Assembly (NCBI GenBank): GCA_021613335.1
Contig: JAJTWR010000003.1
Span: forward strand, 605,001-669,000
Origin: Whitmania pigra
Lineage: Eukaryota > Annelida > Clitellata > Hirudinida > Haemopidae
Length of the DNA stretch: 64,000 bases
Reading direction: 5' to 3'
Under the pieces are notes generated by a model, which made no database searches, was not told the DNA's origin, and was given only the letters and a program-made list of their open reading frames with translations. Numbering within the stretch: the first letter of the stretch is position 1; each line of letters opens with the position of its first letter. This document shows, piece after piece, positions 12,431-24,576 of this stretch. The position numbers were made by a program, and so were the translations under genes.

Positions 12431-12917
12431 ACATCGAGTGAAGCAGACGTGTTCATTAAGTTGGAATTCGCGGAGGGTTTGAACCCTGTTGACCTGACTT
12501 GGTTCTGTTTTGACCTTAACTGTTACTGGTCAACACTGAAGAGCTGTTGAACTGGTAATTGGGGATAATAATGGACATTTTTAAAATCTAATATAAGCTT
12601 GCCGTAGTAATGTTGATGATAACGATTAGTTTATACTAATGATTAGTAATAAGTGGATTTATTTTGTAAATAGTTTGAAATTTAATGCTTAATTTAATAG
12701 ATTCAGGCAAAACGTAGTTGGAGCTGTTTTTTATTTTAGGCCATCAATTATGTTCATGAGCAATTTTATGCCAAATTATGAAAGGTGAATTTAAGTCATC
12801 AATCATAAGCTCGAAAAGTTGCTAAAACTTTGAAATTACATTTAATCTTTTTTTTTTTTTTGCAGAAGTGCCTGAAAAAAGTAGCCGCAGAAATTGTGAC
12901 AAATTGCTTTCCATCAA

Positions 12918-12932
12918 TTTGAGACGACCCCT
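12918..12932 (+). promoter_or_regulatory. Array promoter box, copy 1
   Basis: TTTGAGACGACCCCT, about 90 bp before the ATG at 13023. The preceding CCATCAA is shared with the box of copy 23. No clear TATA box follows. Confidence 0.7.
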
Positions 12933-13022
12933 TTCCCTTACGTTTCTGTGTCGTTACGCCGTTGGCTTCCCTTTTAAGAAACAATTAAAAATTTCTTGAC
13001 TACGTTTTGAGAACTTAAAGAG

Positions 13023-15286
13023 ATGACTTTGATCAGAAGTTCTTTCATTTTTTTAACGATTCTTCGGCTAATTACGGTCGGATGTGGTGAGCTGACGATG
13101 TCACAGACAAATTCAGTAACATTTTAAAGGAAATTTAATCAAGCTCTGGATTAAAAGAGTTAATTAAAAAAAAGCATTTAGTAACCTCCTCATGTCTATT
13201 TCTAACAGTTTATTGCCTGTGATTATGATCGATTACGATTGGCACGAAATAAAATGAGATATTTTTTTCAAACTTGATTGTCATTCGCATGAACGAAGTT
13301 ATTACATTTAACAGAAGATGCAGACACCGAGGAATACTGCAACTCTGAAACTTTCCGACCGAGTTGTACTTCAGATGAGATCATTGTGATGGAAGAAGCC
13401 ACATTTGGCAGGAAAAAACTTGGCAGATGTCTCGAGAGCGAAGGCAGCGAGTTGAGTCAGTCCAACATGGCCGACCGGAAGTTTCTGGGTTGCTATGCCG
13501 ACGTAATGCCGACTCTGGAGCCACTGTGCTCTCTGAAGAAGCAATGTGAAGTCAGAGTGGCAGAGATCACAGCAGAAGTACCGTGTTACAAATATTTGAA
13601 GTGCTCGCTTGAAGTTCGATACTCTTGCGTCAGAGGTATGTAAAGGTTAATGCATTTGTAAATTAACAATGTCGGTGTTTATGTAATTAACCTGATCGAA
13701 ATAGTTAATTGATAAATGTATCCGAATGAGTTTAGAAAAAAAATATAATTTTACGAACTTTTTATAAAAGCATGCGACTTGGATTTTTTAACATTTCCAG
13801 TTATTCAAGAAAATCGCCTTTGCAACATCAGATTGGGAGTTAACGTTGAACATCTTCTTGTGTCAAAAGCAACCTCAGCCAACTGTGGCAAACCAGCACA
13901 ACCCTGGATCGTAGAAGCTTTGCCAGGACAAAAAATTACAATAAAGACTGAAGCGTTTCGACACATTAACAACAACAACAACAACAGCAAAACCTTCATT
14001 GGCTTTTCGAGAGCAACTACTGCAACTGCCCATGGTGTGATAATGGAGAAGTTTAGCAAGAAGAAAACATCGGTGATGTCGGAGACAAGGGGACAAAATG
14101 GAGGATCTCAGGAATATTTCATTTCAGATTCGAATTCAATTGAAATTTATTTTCAAGATAAATTGCCGAAGGATCAAATTAGCTTTCTGCTTTCTATTGA
14201 AGGTATGATTATTAAAAGAATGACTTTTCAGAAAAAAATATTATATAATATAATATAATACAAATCAACAATATAACAATCTACTAATATAGGTTTTGAT
14301 TTTTGTTTTCAGCAGAATTATTTGAGTATTAATTTAATTCATGACTTCAGCCACAGGATGTTCTGATCTGATTCCTCCAGCTGATGCCTGGTTGAAGAGA
14401 ACTGAGAACGAGGCCACCATCGGATGTTATTCCACTCGACTCAGATGGCAACTCAAATGTCTTGGACAACGTTGGATCGGCGTCATTGGAAACTGTAGCC
14501 AAGGTTCGTGCCATTTGATATATAAATGCCGGACATATGAAGAGGTCATTTTGACAAACCCGGCAAGCAATATTAATTCATTGCTTGTTTCGTGTGCTTC
14601 ACATCGCCCATTGTATAAACCTTTGACTTTTAAGGTCAGCATTTGATCCTGAGACCAGAAAGAGTTGCCCAAAGATCAGAAGCCATCAGCGACAACCAAA
14701 GTACAATTTATACTTCTTTTGACTTAACTATCTCAAAGTTTCTAATAAAGACTTCCTTCACCATTTCAGCGGTCACCATATTTCTGATCGTGGTGTCAGG
14801 ATTGGTTCTTTGCATGCTCATCACTTGCACTGGAGTGGTATTCCTTAAAAGGTAGATTGGGACAAATTATAAGACGCGGAGTCTAGATTTCTAAGTATTT
14901 TATTAACAAATAATTGCTTTGTTTCACTACAATTTATATTCCATATTTTAATTCTTAATATCATTATTTATTAATATTATCTGCAACGGTTCTACATAAA
15001 TGAGTTACATGAGTGAGTTAAATTTTTCAGATATTACACCGTGGGCAGATCAAAGGCATTGAAACAGATGTCCGTGAACGGCAGAATGGACCGTGGAATG
15101 TCTCTTGAAACAAATGGATCGGTTTTGGGGAACACCACAAGAAAAGAATTTTACGACACCAATGGGAAAGTTTTCTTCCAAGACTCCAGTGATAAGAATG
15201 ATTTGCAGTATAAGGACAACTGCCAGTATTTTGAACTGGATGGATCTCTTCTTGACAAGGATCCAAATTTAAATGTAGCTCAATAA
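13023..15286 (+). CDS. SUEL-CUB-CCP receptor, copy 1
   Basis: Predicted 447-residue type I membrane receptor. Exons: 13023-13086 (signal peptide, MTLIRSSFIFLTILRLITV), 13315-13635 (SUEL lectin-type, 8 Cys), 13801-14202 (CUB-like), 14351-14503 (CCP-like), 14635-14700 (linker), 14770-14851 (TM), 15031-15286 (tail). All junctions are GT-AG and all phases agree. The SUEL part keeps the FGR motif and ends SCVRG. The SUEL exon is longer than in most copies (extra residues before the LGCYAD block, as in copies 7 and 10), and its CLESEGSELSQ and VPCYKYL segments set it apart. The CUB exon carries an Asn-repeat insertion (about 13969-13988) from an AAC microsatellite and lacks the usual third and fourth Cys region, so its fold may be altered. 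The tail reads CQYFELDGSLL. Confidence 0.85.
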
Positions 15287-15575
15287 AGAGCAAGATTTAT
15301 TTTTCTCTAAATGTTGTTGATGCTATTTAGTTAGTTAGGATTTCAACATCGTTGTGAAATGCTTTGTTAATAAATCCCTGTTGTTTTTTTAGAGTTTAAA
15401 TATTAAAAGCAGATAAATCGATAAAAGCTTTTAATGTTCTGCAGGTTATTCATGTGTTAATTAAGTCATAAGATATTAACTCATTATGCTAATAATTATA
15501 TTTTAAATATTTTATTGCACTAAGCAATTTTAAATGTTTCTTTATTATTCCATTATACATTTGAGATGGACTTCA

Positions 15576-15590
15576 TTTTGAGACGACCCC
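15576..15590 (+). promoter_or_regulatory. Array promoter box, copy 2, with TATA box
   Basis: TTTTGAGACGACCCC, then TACGCTC and TATATAAA at 15635-15642. ATG at 15709. Confidence 0.8.
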
Positions 15591-15708
15591 CTAAAATATT
15601 ATCATGAATCTCGTTGTGATGTAGTCGTACGCTCTATATAAATGCAAAGTCCTGTTATTATTGAGATCACTTCGTGAATTTTCTACGTTCGTAGTTTATA
15701 ATTAAAAA

Positions 15709-17887
15709 ATGATTTATCTGTTCCTGAAAGTTTTCATTTTTCTTACAACCGTTTCCTTAACCACCGCTATCGGTATATTTGTTTGTAGATCTCTGAGGTA
15801 ATATTAAGCATGTAAATGTCAGTTTTATTTAAAACTCCAGACGAATTTTGCCATTCCGAAATATTTCAACCGAGATGTTCTTCAAACGAAATCATCGTAA
15901 TACAAGAGGCATTCTTCGGTAGAAGGACCATGGGAAAGTGTTTGATGGAGGAAGGAAAACCGAATGAAAGTTATCTCAGCGATCCACAGTTCATTGGGTG
16001 CTACGCAGATGTAAGGGATATTATGGAGCCAATTTGTTCAGGAAAAAACAGCTGCGATATGATCGTCTCAAAGATCAAAGCTGTCACAAACTGTCACAAC
16101 TGGTTTAAGCTTCATCTTGAAATTAGTTATGTATGCTTAAAAAGTGAGGCTGTTATTTTTCAATTTAATTTAAAATGTTTTTAAAATGTATAAAGTGTAG
16201 GTAATGCGAATTTCATAGCGTGATTTTTTGTTGCAGTCCATGCGGACAAGTAATTAACAGCAAATAAATTTTGTCAATAATCAACTTATTTAAAACAATT
16301 AATTAAATATTTTTACAACTTATTATCGAAAGGTAAATTCTTCATATGATGCTTCCTTTTAGTCGTACCAGACAACCGCCATTGCACAATCTCGATATCC
16401 AGTGACAAATTACACCTCTCAAACTCCCAAGATTCTTCATCATCTTGTGGCAGCAAAACCAATCCATGGAAGATTGAAGCTCTTGCAGGTCAAAAGATTA
16501 ACATTACTCTTGTCCAATTCCTCGGAGGAGCAGAAAATAAGGCTTATTTTGAGTTAGATTCATCAGATCGAAGGTACCAGTGCTCAGAAAAAGGTCAAAT
16601 CGTGGAGAAAGCAAGTCGAAGAATAGTAAAGATTTGTTTGGAGTCCAAATTTAAAAGGCTTGGAGCGGATTATTACATTTCTGATTCAAATGCAGTGGAA
16701 GTGGTGTTGGAGAAAATGAACATTAAGAATGGAAGCGGATTTGTCCTCAGCTTGGAGGGTAAGAAAATCAATTTATCAGTTAATTTCTTAATTACTTGAT
16801 ACTTATTAACTTATAATATCATATATCTATACCTTCGAATTATTATATTCGAATACTTATTAACTTATAATATCATATATCTATACCTTTGAATATCTAT
16901 TTTTTTATTATTGCTGATTATTGCTGAAGTACTATGGGAGATTTAGAATAACTAATAGAAACCTAATAAACAATTTAGCATTGTTATTTAATAAATTGAA
17001 CAACAATTTAATATTCAACTAATTGTGAAAATTTATATTAGCCACGGGATGTTCTGATCTGATTCCTCCAGCTGATGCCTGGTTGAAGAGAACTGAGAAC
17101 GAGGCCACCATCGGATGTTATTCCACTCGACTCAGATGGCAACTCAAATGTCTTGGACAACGTTGGATCGGCGTCATTGGAAACTGTAGCCAAGGTTCAG
17201 AAATAATATCCAAAGTTACTCAGAAACAATAATTAGGTTTTATGTTTTACTTAGGTCATCAAATGAATTTGCCTGGAGTTGCTACCGTTGGAAAAGTGTC
17301 TAGTTCTCAGGATCAAAGTTGGATAATAATTAATTTTCCATTTCTGCAACATATTGTTAATAGATGTAATAATAAATGTGTAGTTTGGTGATATATTGAC
17401 CTTATTTCAGCTATCACAATTGTAGCAATTGCTGTGGCTGGTTTTGTCGTCTGTTTCTTTATAGTTTGCATTGGAGTTGTCTTTCTGAACAGGTTAGCGA
17501 TTTTCCCGTCATTACGAGAAGCGTAAAATAATTAAAATATTAAAAGTTTAAATTTAAAAGGCACAAAAATATTATTCACAAAAATATTAAAAATTACTTT
17601 TGTTTAATTAAAAAATGAATGCTAAGATGTTATTTTATTTTAGATATTATGCAATCAGCAAGTCAAGAATGATGAAGCAAAGTATTGGAAACCAAAGAAT
17701 GACAATGCAAGCTTCAGTTTATAATGAAGGACCCAATGGAAAATTTCCCCAATTTTCAAACGACACATGGAAAAGCCAAAACGGGAATCTCATAAATTTT
17801 AAAGAAAGTGCTTCAGAAGATCCTGCACACTATTTTGAACTTGATCAAACCCTGGTCAATAAAGACCTAGGCTTAGATAAGGCATAA
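15709..17887 (+). CDS. SUEL-CUB-CCP receptor, copy 2
   Basis: Predicted 434 residues. Exons: 15709-15772 (signal peptide MIYLFLKVFIFLTTVSLTTA), 15841-16143 (SUEL), 16363-16758 (CUB-like), 17042-17194 (CCP), 17255-17317 (linker), 17411-17492 (TM), 17644-17887 (tail). The SUEL exon ends with a phase-1 A|GTGAGG donor. The CUB exon has the standard HC...CG...PWKIE...GQKI layout. The CCP exon matches the array consensus, with CCACGGG at its start. The TM segment has the VVCFFIVCIG pattern. The tail ends in HYFELDQTLVNKD and has a VYNEGPNGK segment shared with copy 3, so copies 2 and 3 are close relatives in their 3' halves. Confidence 0.88.
16800..16893. repeat. Two-copy direct repeat in intron 3 of copy 2
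   Basis: A 40-bp AT-rich unit at 16800-16839 recurs at 16854-16893 with one mismatch. Confidence 0.8.
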
Positions 17888-17960
17888 TTTCATTTAGTTG
17901 AATTTACTTATGTTTAGAGACAGATTTTAATTCCAATTGTGTCGTTGATTTCTTTTTAAC

Positions 17961-17976
17961 TTTTGAGACAAGCCCT
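17961..17976 (+). promoter_or_regulatory. Array promoter box, copy 3 (diverged)
   Basis: TTTTGAGACAAGCCCT, with CGA replaced by CAA and G replacing one C. A TATATAT lies near 18036. ATG at 18113. Confidence 0.65.
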
Positions 17977-18112
17977 TTACCCCAAAAGCGCACTAAAGAG
18001 CAGTAATACGTTGCTGGCGTGAAAACGATTGCACATATATATTCGGTTCTGAACGCGTTTTATCAAATGATGTTCACGAATGTAAAGTGAACACTTGTTT
18101 TAGTATTCAAAA

Positions 18113-19989
18113 ATGTTTGCTAGCATATTAATAATCAGTTCCGTTTTTGTGGGATTTATATCAGCAGGTAAATTAATATGTCCAATTATTACATTTTATT
18201 GACATGCCCTTTCATCAGGAATTAAAAACTATTATTTCTAAAATGTAGTTGAATTTTGCAATTGGGAAATATTCCAACCGAGGTGCTCCAACAACGAAAT
18301 CATTGTGATTGAGGAAGCAGTGTTTGGTAGGAGGACGATGGGAAGATGCTTAACAGCCGAAGGAATATCGAACAAAAATTTTCTTGATGATCCTCAGTTT
18401 TTGGGATGCTACGCTGACGTCAAAGGATATTTAGAGCAGCATTGTGCTGGTAAAAAATTGTGCGATGTTACAGTTGCGAAGATCGAAGTTGAGACAAATT
18501 GTCACAAATGGTTGAAATTTCACTTGGAGATTCAATATTCTTGTTTATCAGGTTCGTTTCGCTGTAAATTCGTTGTAAATAGTTTCCGTTCTTAATATCG
18601 CAGAAATATAATCATTTTGTCAGTTGTCCAAGAATCAAGGCATTGTGCAGTGAATCTGGCCGTTGGAAGGCAATACATATCAAGCAAGGAATTTAATAAC
18701 GGTGGTTGTGGATCTAAAACCCAACCATGGATGATAGAATCCACGGTTGGACAGCAAATTAGTATTAAAATGGTTTACATGATTGATTCGAAAAATTCCA
18801 AAGAAACGAAAATTCGATTTATGAAAGTCAATCGTGGATCAAAATATTTTTGTCCAACATTGGGAGAAATAAGTGAAAGGCCGAATAAACATCGAACTGT
18901 AATTTGTTTAGCTGAACAGAATCCTCAATCTAGAGTCAGTGCAGAAAATGAAGCATTCGTTACTGAATCAAATAGCATTGAACTATCTTTATACGATAAC
19001 AACAACAAATCTTTAGGATATGTTTTGGCGTTTGAAGGTAGATTTATATAATCTTTTTATTTTGAAAACTAGATGAACACTAATTTATGAAAATTGTCAA
19101 AATAGCCACAGGATGTTCGGATCTGATTCCTCCAGCTGATGCCTGGTTGAAGAGAACTGAGAACGAGGCCACCATCGGATGTTATTCCACTCGACTCAGA
19201 TGGCAACTCAAATGTCTTGGACAACGCTGGATCGGCGTCATTGGAAACTGTAGCCAAGGAAGATAAAAATTTTTTCCATCATGAATTCAAGCATGAAAAC
19301 AACTTTGTCTTATAATTTTTTAGGACATCAAATGAATTCTCTTAGCGATCAGGCCACCGCACCAGTGATTAGTTCTCAAGATCAAAGTTAGTTGGCAATT
19401 GCTGTATCTTTACTAATATTAATTATATATTATACTACTACAACAGCAATTAATTTTCTTTCTAACCAAGATTGTAACAGCAATAAACTTTTAAATGATA
19501 AAGTTTCCCAATGGTATGAATTTATGTTTCAGCTGTTACTGTGGTGGCGATTGCTGTGGCTGGCTTTGTCGTTTGTTTTTTTATAGTTTGCATTGGAGTC
19601 GTCTTCCTAAACAGGTTTTCTCTATTTTGGAGTTGAACTTATTTTGAAATCGATTAGCGTTATAATTCAAATACTCACAATTATAAAATAAGTATTTATT
19701 TACCGAACATTTTGATATACGATGGTTTCTTATTAAAAACAATTTAATTTTTGCCAGGTATTACGCATTTAGTAAGGCTAGAATGATGAAGCAAAGCATT
19801 GGAAACCAAAGAGCTACAGTTTACAATGAAGCACCTAATGGAAAATGTCCACAGTTTTCAAACGACACGTGGAAGAACCAAAACGGGAATCTCATAAATT
19901 TGAAAGAAAGTATTTCAGAGGATCCTGCGCACTATTTTGAATTGGATCAAACCATGGTCAATAAAGACATATGTTTAGACAAAGCCTAA
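18113..19989 (+). CDS. SUEL-CUB-CCP receptor, copy 3 (splice donor lost after CCP exon)
   Basis: Exons: 18113-18167 (signal peptide), 18249-18551 (SUEL), 18624-19037 (CUB-like), 19106-19258 (CCP), 19324-19386 (linker), 19533-19614 (TM), 19758-19989 (tail). The donor after the CCP exon reads AAG|GAAGATAA, where every other copy has G|GT. One missing T would explain it (GTAAGA becoming GAAGA). Read without splicing, translation ends at the TAA at 19264-19266, giving about 310 residues: signal, SUEL, CUB and CCP but no membrane anchor. The downstream linker, TM and tail exons are intact and in phase, so the change is recent, an assembly error, or a real switch to a secreted product. A GA-AG intron is possible but very rare. 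The tail keeps HYFELDQTMV. Confidence 0.78.
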
Positions 19990-20050
19990 CTGCATCATAA
20001 ATTAATTCATGAATTATTTGATTTGTACTGTGTTTTTTTAACTTCTGATG

Positions 20051-20067
20051 TTTTGAGACGACCCCTT
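20051..20067 (+). promoter_or_regulatory. Array promoter box, copy 4, with TATA box
   Basis: TTTTGAGACGACCCCTT, then TATAAA at 20112-20117. ATG at 20190. Confidence 0.8.
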
Positions 20068-20189
20068 AGTCCAAAAACACTCAGTAGAGTACTAATACAA
20101 GAGAAAGCATTTATAAATCCGAAAATGAATAACTTGATCAAACAAGTAACGTTTATGCTTGGTGTGCTTTTAACTTAATTTTCTCTGAA

Positions 20190-22269
20190 ATGTTAAATGT
20201 CGGTTTAATAATAATTTTGGCATTTACGTTTCATGCATCAGCAGGTAAATGGGATGCAGAAAATCTTACTCTAAATTATTACTATATAATCTTACTATAA
20301 ATTATTAAAACAAATTTTAAGTGATCTGTAAATATTCAACTTAATGTTAGTTGAGGTTTGCAATTGGGAAATCTTCCAACCAAGATGCTCCAACAACGAA
20401 ATCATTGTGATTGAAGAGGCAGTGTTCGGTAGGAAGACAATGGGTCGATGTTTGAGCGAAGAAGGCGTTTCAATGGAAAATAATCTCGAAGATCCTAAAT
20501 TTTTGGGGTGCTATGCTGACGTCAAAAGATATTTAGAGCAGCAATGTGCCGGTAAAACGATATGTGATATTGCAGTTGCAAAAATTGGAGTAAACACAAA
20601 ATGTCACAAGTGGTTAAAGTTTCATCTGGAGATTCAATATTCTTGTTTACCAGGTAAAACATAAGATTCTTCGCATAAATTATTGATAAACAATTGAATA
20701 GACCAAATCACTACTTTATAATCATTTTGAAACCTCCGCATTTCTATAATGTAGATATTTCACAGCAAATTGTGAAAAATTTTAAATCACTACTTTATAA
20801 TCATTTTGAAACCTCCGCATTTCTATAATGTAGATATTTCACAGCAAAATGTGAAAAATTTTAACAAGCAATTTTAATTTGTTTGCAGTTGTCAAAGAAT
20901 CGAGGCATTGTTCGGTAAATTTGGCCATAGGCAAACAGTACATTTCAAACAAGGAAATTCAAAGTTGTGGATCCGTAAACCGGCCATGGATAATAGAATC
21001 AACTATTGGACAGCAAATTATTATTAAAATGGTTTACATGGTTGATTCAAAAAATTCAAAAGAATCAAGAATTCGGTTCATGAAAGCCAATCGGGAACCA
21101 GAAAATGTGTGCCCTGTTTTAGGAGAAATAATCGAAAGACAAAATAAACACCGTACTTTGATATGCTTGGTTGAGCATAATTCACACTCTGTTGGAAATG
21201 ACACATTTGTTACTGAATCAAATAGCATCGAAATTTTATTGCGCGACGCTAGAAACACTTCATCCAATTATGTTTTGGCATTCGAAGGTAATTTTAAAAA
21301 GTAAGTCATTTGATAAATGTGATGTGCGATTATAATTAATCAATTATTAGCCACAGGATGTTCGGATTTAATCCCTCCGAGTGACGCCTGGATGAAAAGA
21401 AAGCATGACGAGGCCATCATCGGATGTTATTCCACTCGACTGAGATGGCAACTCAAATGTCTTGGACAACGTTGGGTCGGCGTCATTGGAAACTGTAGCC
21501 AAGGTTACTATCGTACTCTAAGAAAGGATACCACTAAACTAGCCATTACAAAATCTATTATGTCATACCAAGTTTTTGAATATAAACTCAAAATACTCTT
21601 CATTAATAACCTTAGCATGATATTTTCCAGCACACAGATAATTTAATTATATTTTCAGGGTATGTTATGGATGAATTCAAAAGCGCTGCTGTTGAACCTA
21701 CTAACACATCGCATGACCAAAGTACATTATTCTTATAATACGTATTTTCTTTTATTTCTTACATTATTGTATTTCATAACTTCATTCTCCAGGACATTGT
21801 AATCATTTATTTCTTTGTAATCAGTTGTTCCAATAGTCTCCATAGCTGTGGCCGGTTTTGTCGTCTGCTTCTTTATTGTGTGCATTGGGACAGTATTTCT
21901 CAACAGGTTCAGATTAAATTAAAATTAATTAAATAGGTTTTGGTCAATAGATTTATAATTCGACACTCATTTAAGGTTTTTTATTTCTAATGCTCATCAC
22001 CTCAGTCAGTAAAAACCTTTTTTTATTGAAGGTACTACGCCATGAGCAAATCACGAGTGATGAAACAAGCTGGAATACTGAAAATGGGAAGTACTGGCCC
22101 TACCTACAATGACGAATTATTCGGAAAATATGCTCAAGATTCGCTGAAGACCCAAAATGGAAACCTTATGCATTTTAGCGAAAAAGCAAACAACCTGCCA
22201 GATTCAGTTAAATATTATGAACTTGATCAAACACTAATTCGTAATGAATTGCCAGTTCAAGATTCCTAA
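20190..22269 (+). CDS. SUEL-CUB-CCP receptor, copy 4
   Basis: Predicted 430 residues. Exons: 20190-20244 (signal peptide MLNVGLIIILAFTFHASA), 20351-20653 (SUEL), 20889-21287 (CUB-like), 21351-21503 (CCP), 21659-21721 (linker), 21825-21906 (TM), 22032-22269 (tail). The central 132 bp of the SUEL exon is identical to copy 5. The CCP exon is a mosaic: its first half differs from the array consensus (SDAWMKRKHDEAI against ADAWLKRTENEAT), while its second half is essentially identical. Intron 2 contains a 79-bp tandem duplication. The tail ends KYYELDQTLI. Confidence 0.88.
20705..20862. repeat. 79-bp tandem duplication in intron 2 of copy 4
   Basis: The unit 20705-20783 is repeated at 20784-20862 with one visible difference (CAAATTGTG against CAAAATGTG). 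A young local duplication. Confidence 0.9.
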
Positions 22270-22308
22270 GATATTATTTAGGTATTTGGACATCGTTATT
22301 TTGAGATG

Positions 22309-22324
22309 ACCCCCGTAATTATGA
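22309..22324 (+). promoter_or_regulatory. Array promoter box, copy 5, with TATA box
   Basis: TTTTGAGATGACCCCC, then TATAAAA at 22342-22348. ATG at 22442. Confidence 0.78.
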
Positions 22325-22441
22325 GGCATGACTGGATACAATATAAAAGGATCGACTCTTGCACCTTTTTGCATGTTCACAAATTTCAAATCGTCGAGTT
22401 GTATCGGTTGATCTTAGAGTTAAATAAATTTCAATGTTAAA

Positions 22442-24335
22442 ATGCTTTTTTATATTTTCGTGTTTAATTTATTGATGTACTGCTTGGCAGAAAAGGGTAA
22501 AATATTTAATTAGCGTCTCAGTTGGAAGCAAACAACCACGAATTGTAATTTAACGCAGCTTCGCTTAATTGCAGTTGAATTTTGCACCTGGCAAATCTTT
22601 CAACCGAGATGCTCTAAAAACGAAATCATTGTGATTGAAGAGGCAGTGTTCGGTAGGAAGACAATGGGTCGATGTTTGAGCGAAGAAGGCGTTTCAATGG
22701 AAAATAATCTCGAAGATCCTAAATTTTTGGGGTGCTATGCTGACGTCAAAGGATACTTAGAGCGGCAATGTGCCGGTAAAAAGCAGTGCGACATTTCGGT
22801 CGTCAATATTCAAGTGGAAACGAATTGTCACAAGTGGCTGAAGTTTCACTTAGAGGTCGATTATTCCTGCCTACCAGGTTATTCATAAATTATTAGAATT
22901 TATATTAAAATTTAAGTAAAACACCATCTGTAATAAAGATACTTATTGCCTGCAACTAGTGGTTAATAAATCTGTAAAAAAATTATTAACATGGACAAAT
23001 ATTTGAAAACATTTTTATGTCGCTCCCTTAAAGTGGTTCAAGAATCCAGGCATTGTTCAGTTAGTCTCTCAGATGGGAAACAGTTTATAGCGAGTTACCA
23101 AGATCTAAAAAACGGATGCGGTTCTAGAAACCAGCCATGGATTTTAGAATCGTTGGTTGGACAAAGCATTAGTGCCAGTGTGGTTCATGTCAAGGATTCA
23201 TTACCAAAAAAGATTCAATTTCTAACGCCAGATCGTGAACAACAAAGCTCATGTAATGCACTGGGAAAATTTGTAGACAAACAAAATCGAAAAGAGCATC
23301 TTTTGTGTTTGCTTCCAGAAGGTTCGACCCACTTTGAAACCAAACGTTATCTCAGCTCTTCAAATAGTATCGAGGTTGTACTATTCGATCTTAAAAACTT
23401 GTCACTGGGTTATGTGTTGGCATTTGAAGGTTAGCTATTCACTACAGTAAATCTATCGAAACTTGTTTTGAATGTTAACTTCATTTTATATTTAATATGA
23501 AGCTGTAGGATGTTCTGATCTGATTCCTCCAGCTGATGCCTGGTTGAAGAGAACTGAGAACGAGGCCACCATCGGATGTTATTCCACTCGACTCAGATGG
23601 CAACTCAAATGTCTTGGACAACGTTGGATCGGCGTCATCGGAAACTGCAGTCAAGGTTTGTCGTGAAACTGAAGAAATTGTGCTGTAAAGTTTGAATCAG
23701 AAGGAAAATATGCGTTATATTTCGCGGCAGGTTTGTCAGCTATGAGCATTGTGTTAAACGAAAATTCTGAAAAAGTATCAGAAGCACATTCAACAGAGAA
23801 CAGTGAGATTTATTTTCGTTGTATTTTCTTTGAGTTTGTTTTTTTGAAAGAACTGATTTATTTTTTTCTGAAATTTTAGACCTTGTGCCGATTGTTGCAA
23901 TTGCAATGACTGGTTTTGTGATCTGCTTTCTCATTGTCTGCGTCGGTGTTGTGTTCATTAACAGGCAAGTCATACAAAATAGCGATTATTTTAAATATTA
24001 AAATTATTTTAATTAACAATTTTATTATTGGTGACAAATTTAGTATAAAATATCGAATAAAATGAAATCAGCATTACAATTTATATTCCAGATACTATGC
24101 TCTGAACAAATCCAAACTTAAGAAACAGACAACAAACTTAGAGATACCAAAGAGCGAATATAACAACGAAACTTTAGCTCTCTACGGCACTGACAAACCA
24201 TCTTTACCTATAAAAATCGAAGACTGTGAAGTTAATGGAACTCTTTTGAATGGCATGGACGTACAAGATACCGCTCATTATTTCGAGCTGGATCAGTCTT
24301 ATGTTGGGAAAGATTATCTTCCATCTAAAGTTTAA
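22442..24335 (+). CDS. SUEL-CUB-CCP receptor, copy 5
   Basis: Predicted 435 residues. Exons: 22442-22496 (signal peptide MLFYIFVFNLLMYCLA), 22575-22877 (SUEL), 23034-23429 (CUB-like), 23503-23655 (CCP), 23731-23802 (linker), 23880-23964 (TM, one codon longer than most), 24092-24335 (tail). An earlier ATG at 22435 hits a stop, which decides the start. Intron 6 begins GC (CAG|GCAAGT), a classic GC-AG intron; all other junctions are GT-AG. The CCP exon begins G|CTGTAGGATGT (AVGC rather than ATGC). The tail has EYNNETL and HYFELDQSYV. Confidence 0.87.
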
Positions 24336-24441
24336 CTTCAATAAAAAAATTGTGTGGTAAATGTGCACAACAATTTGAACTTGTTCAACATCTTGCTGTG
24401 GTGTGAGAGCAAAATAAGTTTGATCGTTTTGCTTCGACAAT

Positions 24442-24457
24442 TTTTGAGACCACCCCC
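24442..24457 (+). promoter_or_regulatory. Array promoter box, copy 6, with TATA-like box
   Basis: TTTTGAGACCACCCCC, then GCGCGCTCTC and TATTTAAA at 24513-24520. ATG at 24577. Confidence 0.78.
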
Positions 24458-24576
24458 TAAAGAGCAAATGCCCTTAACCTTTCATTCCAATTCTGTAACT
24501 TTGCGCGCTCTCTATTTAAATATAAGATTTAATTGACGTGAAACATTCTGGTCTTTAGACACGTTTTAGAATTGTT

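Noticed and set aside
15027..15293. Minus-strand ORFs overlapping tail and CCP exons throughout the array
   Set aside because: The same antisense frame recurs over every CCP exon (for example 31749-31931, 35957-36166, 40833-41045) because that exon is nearly identical in all copies. Sense-strand splice sites and Cys patterns explain the sequence fully.
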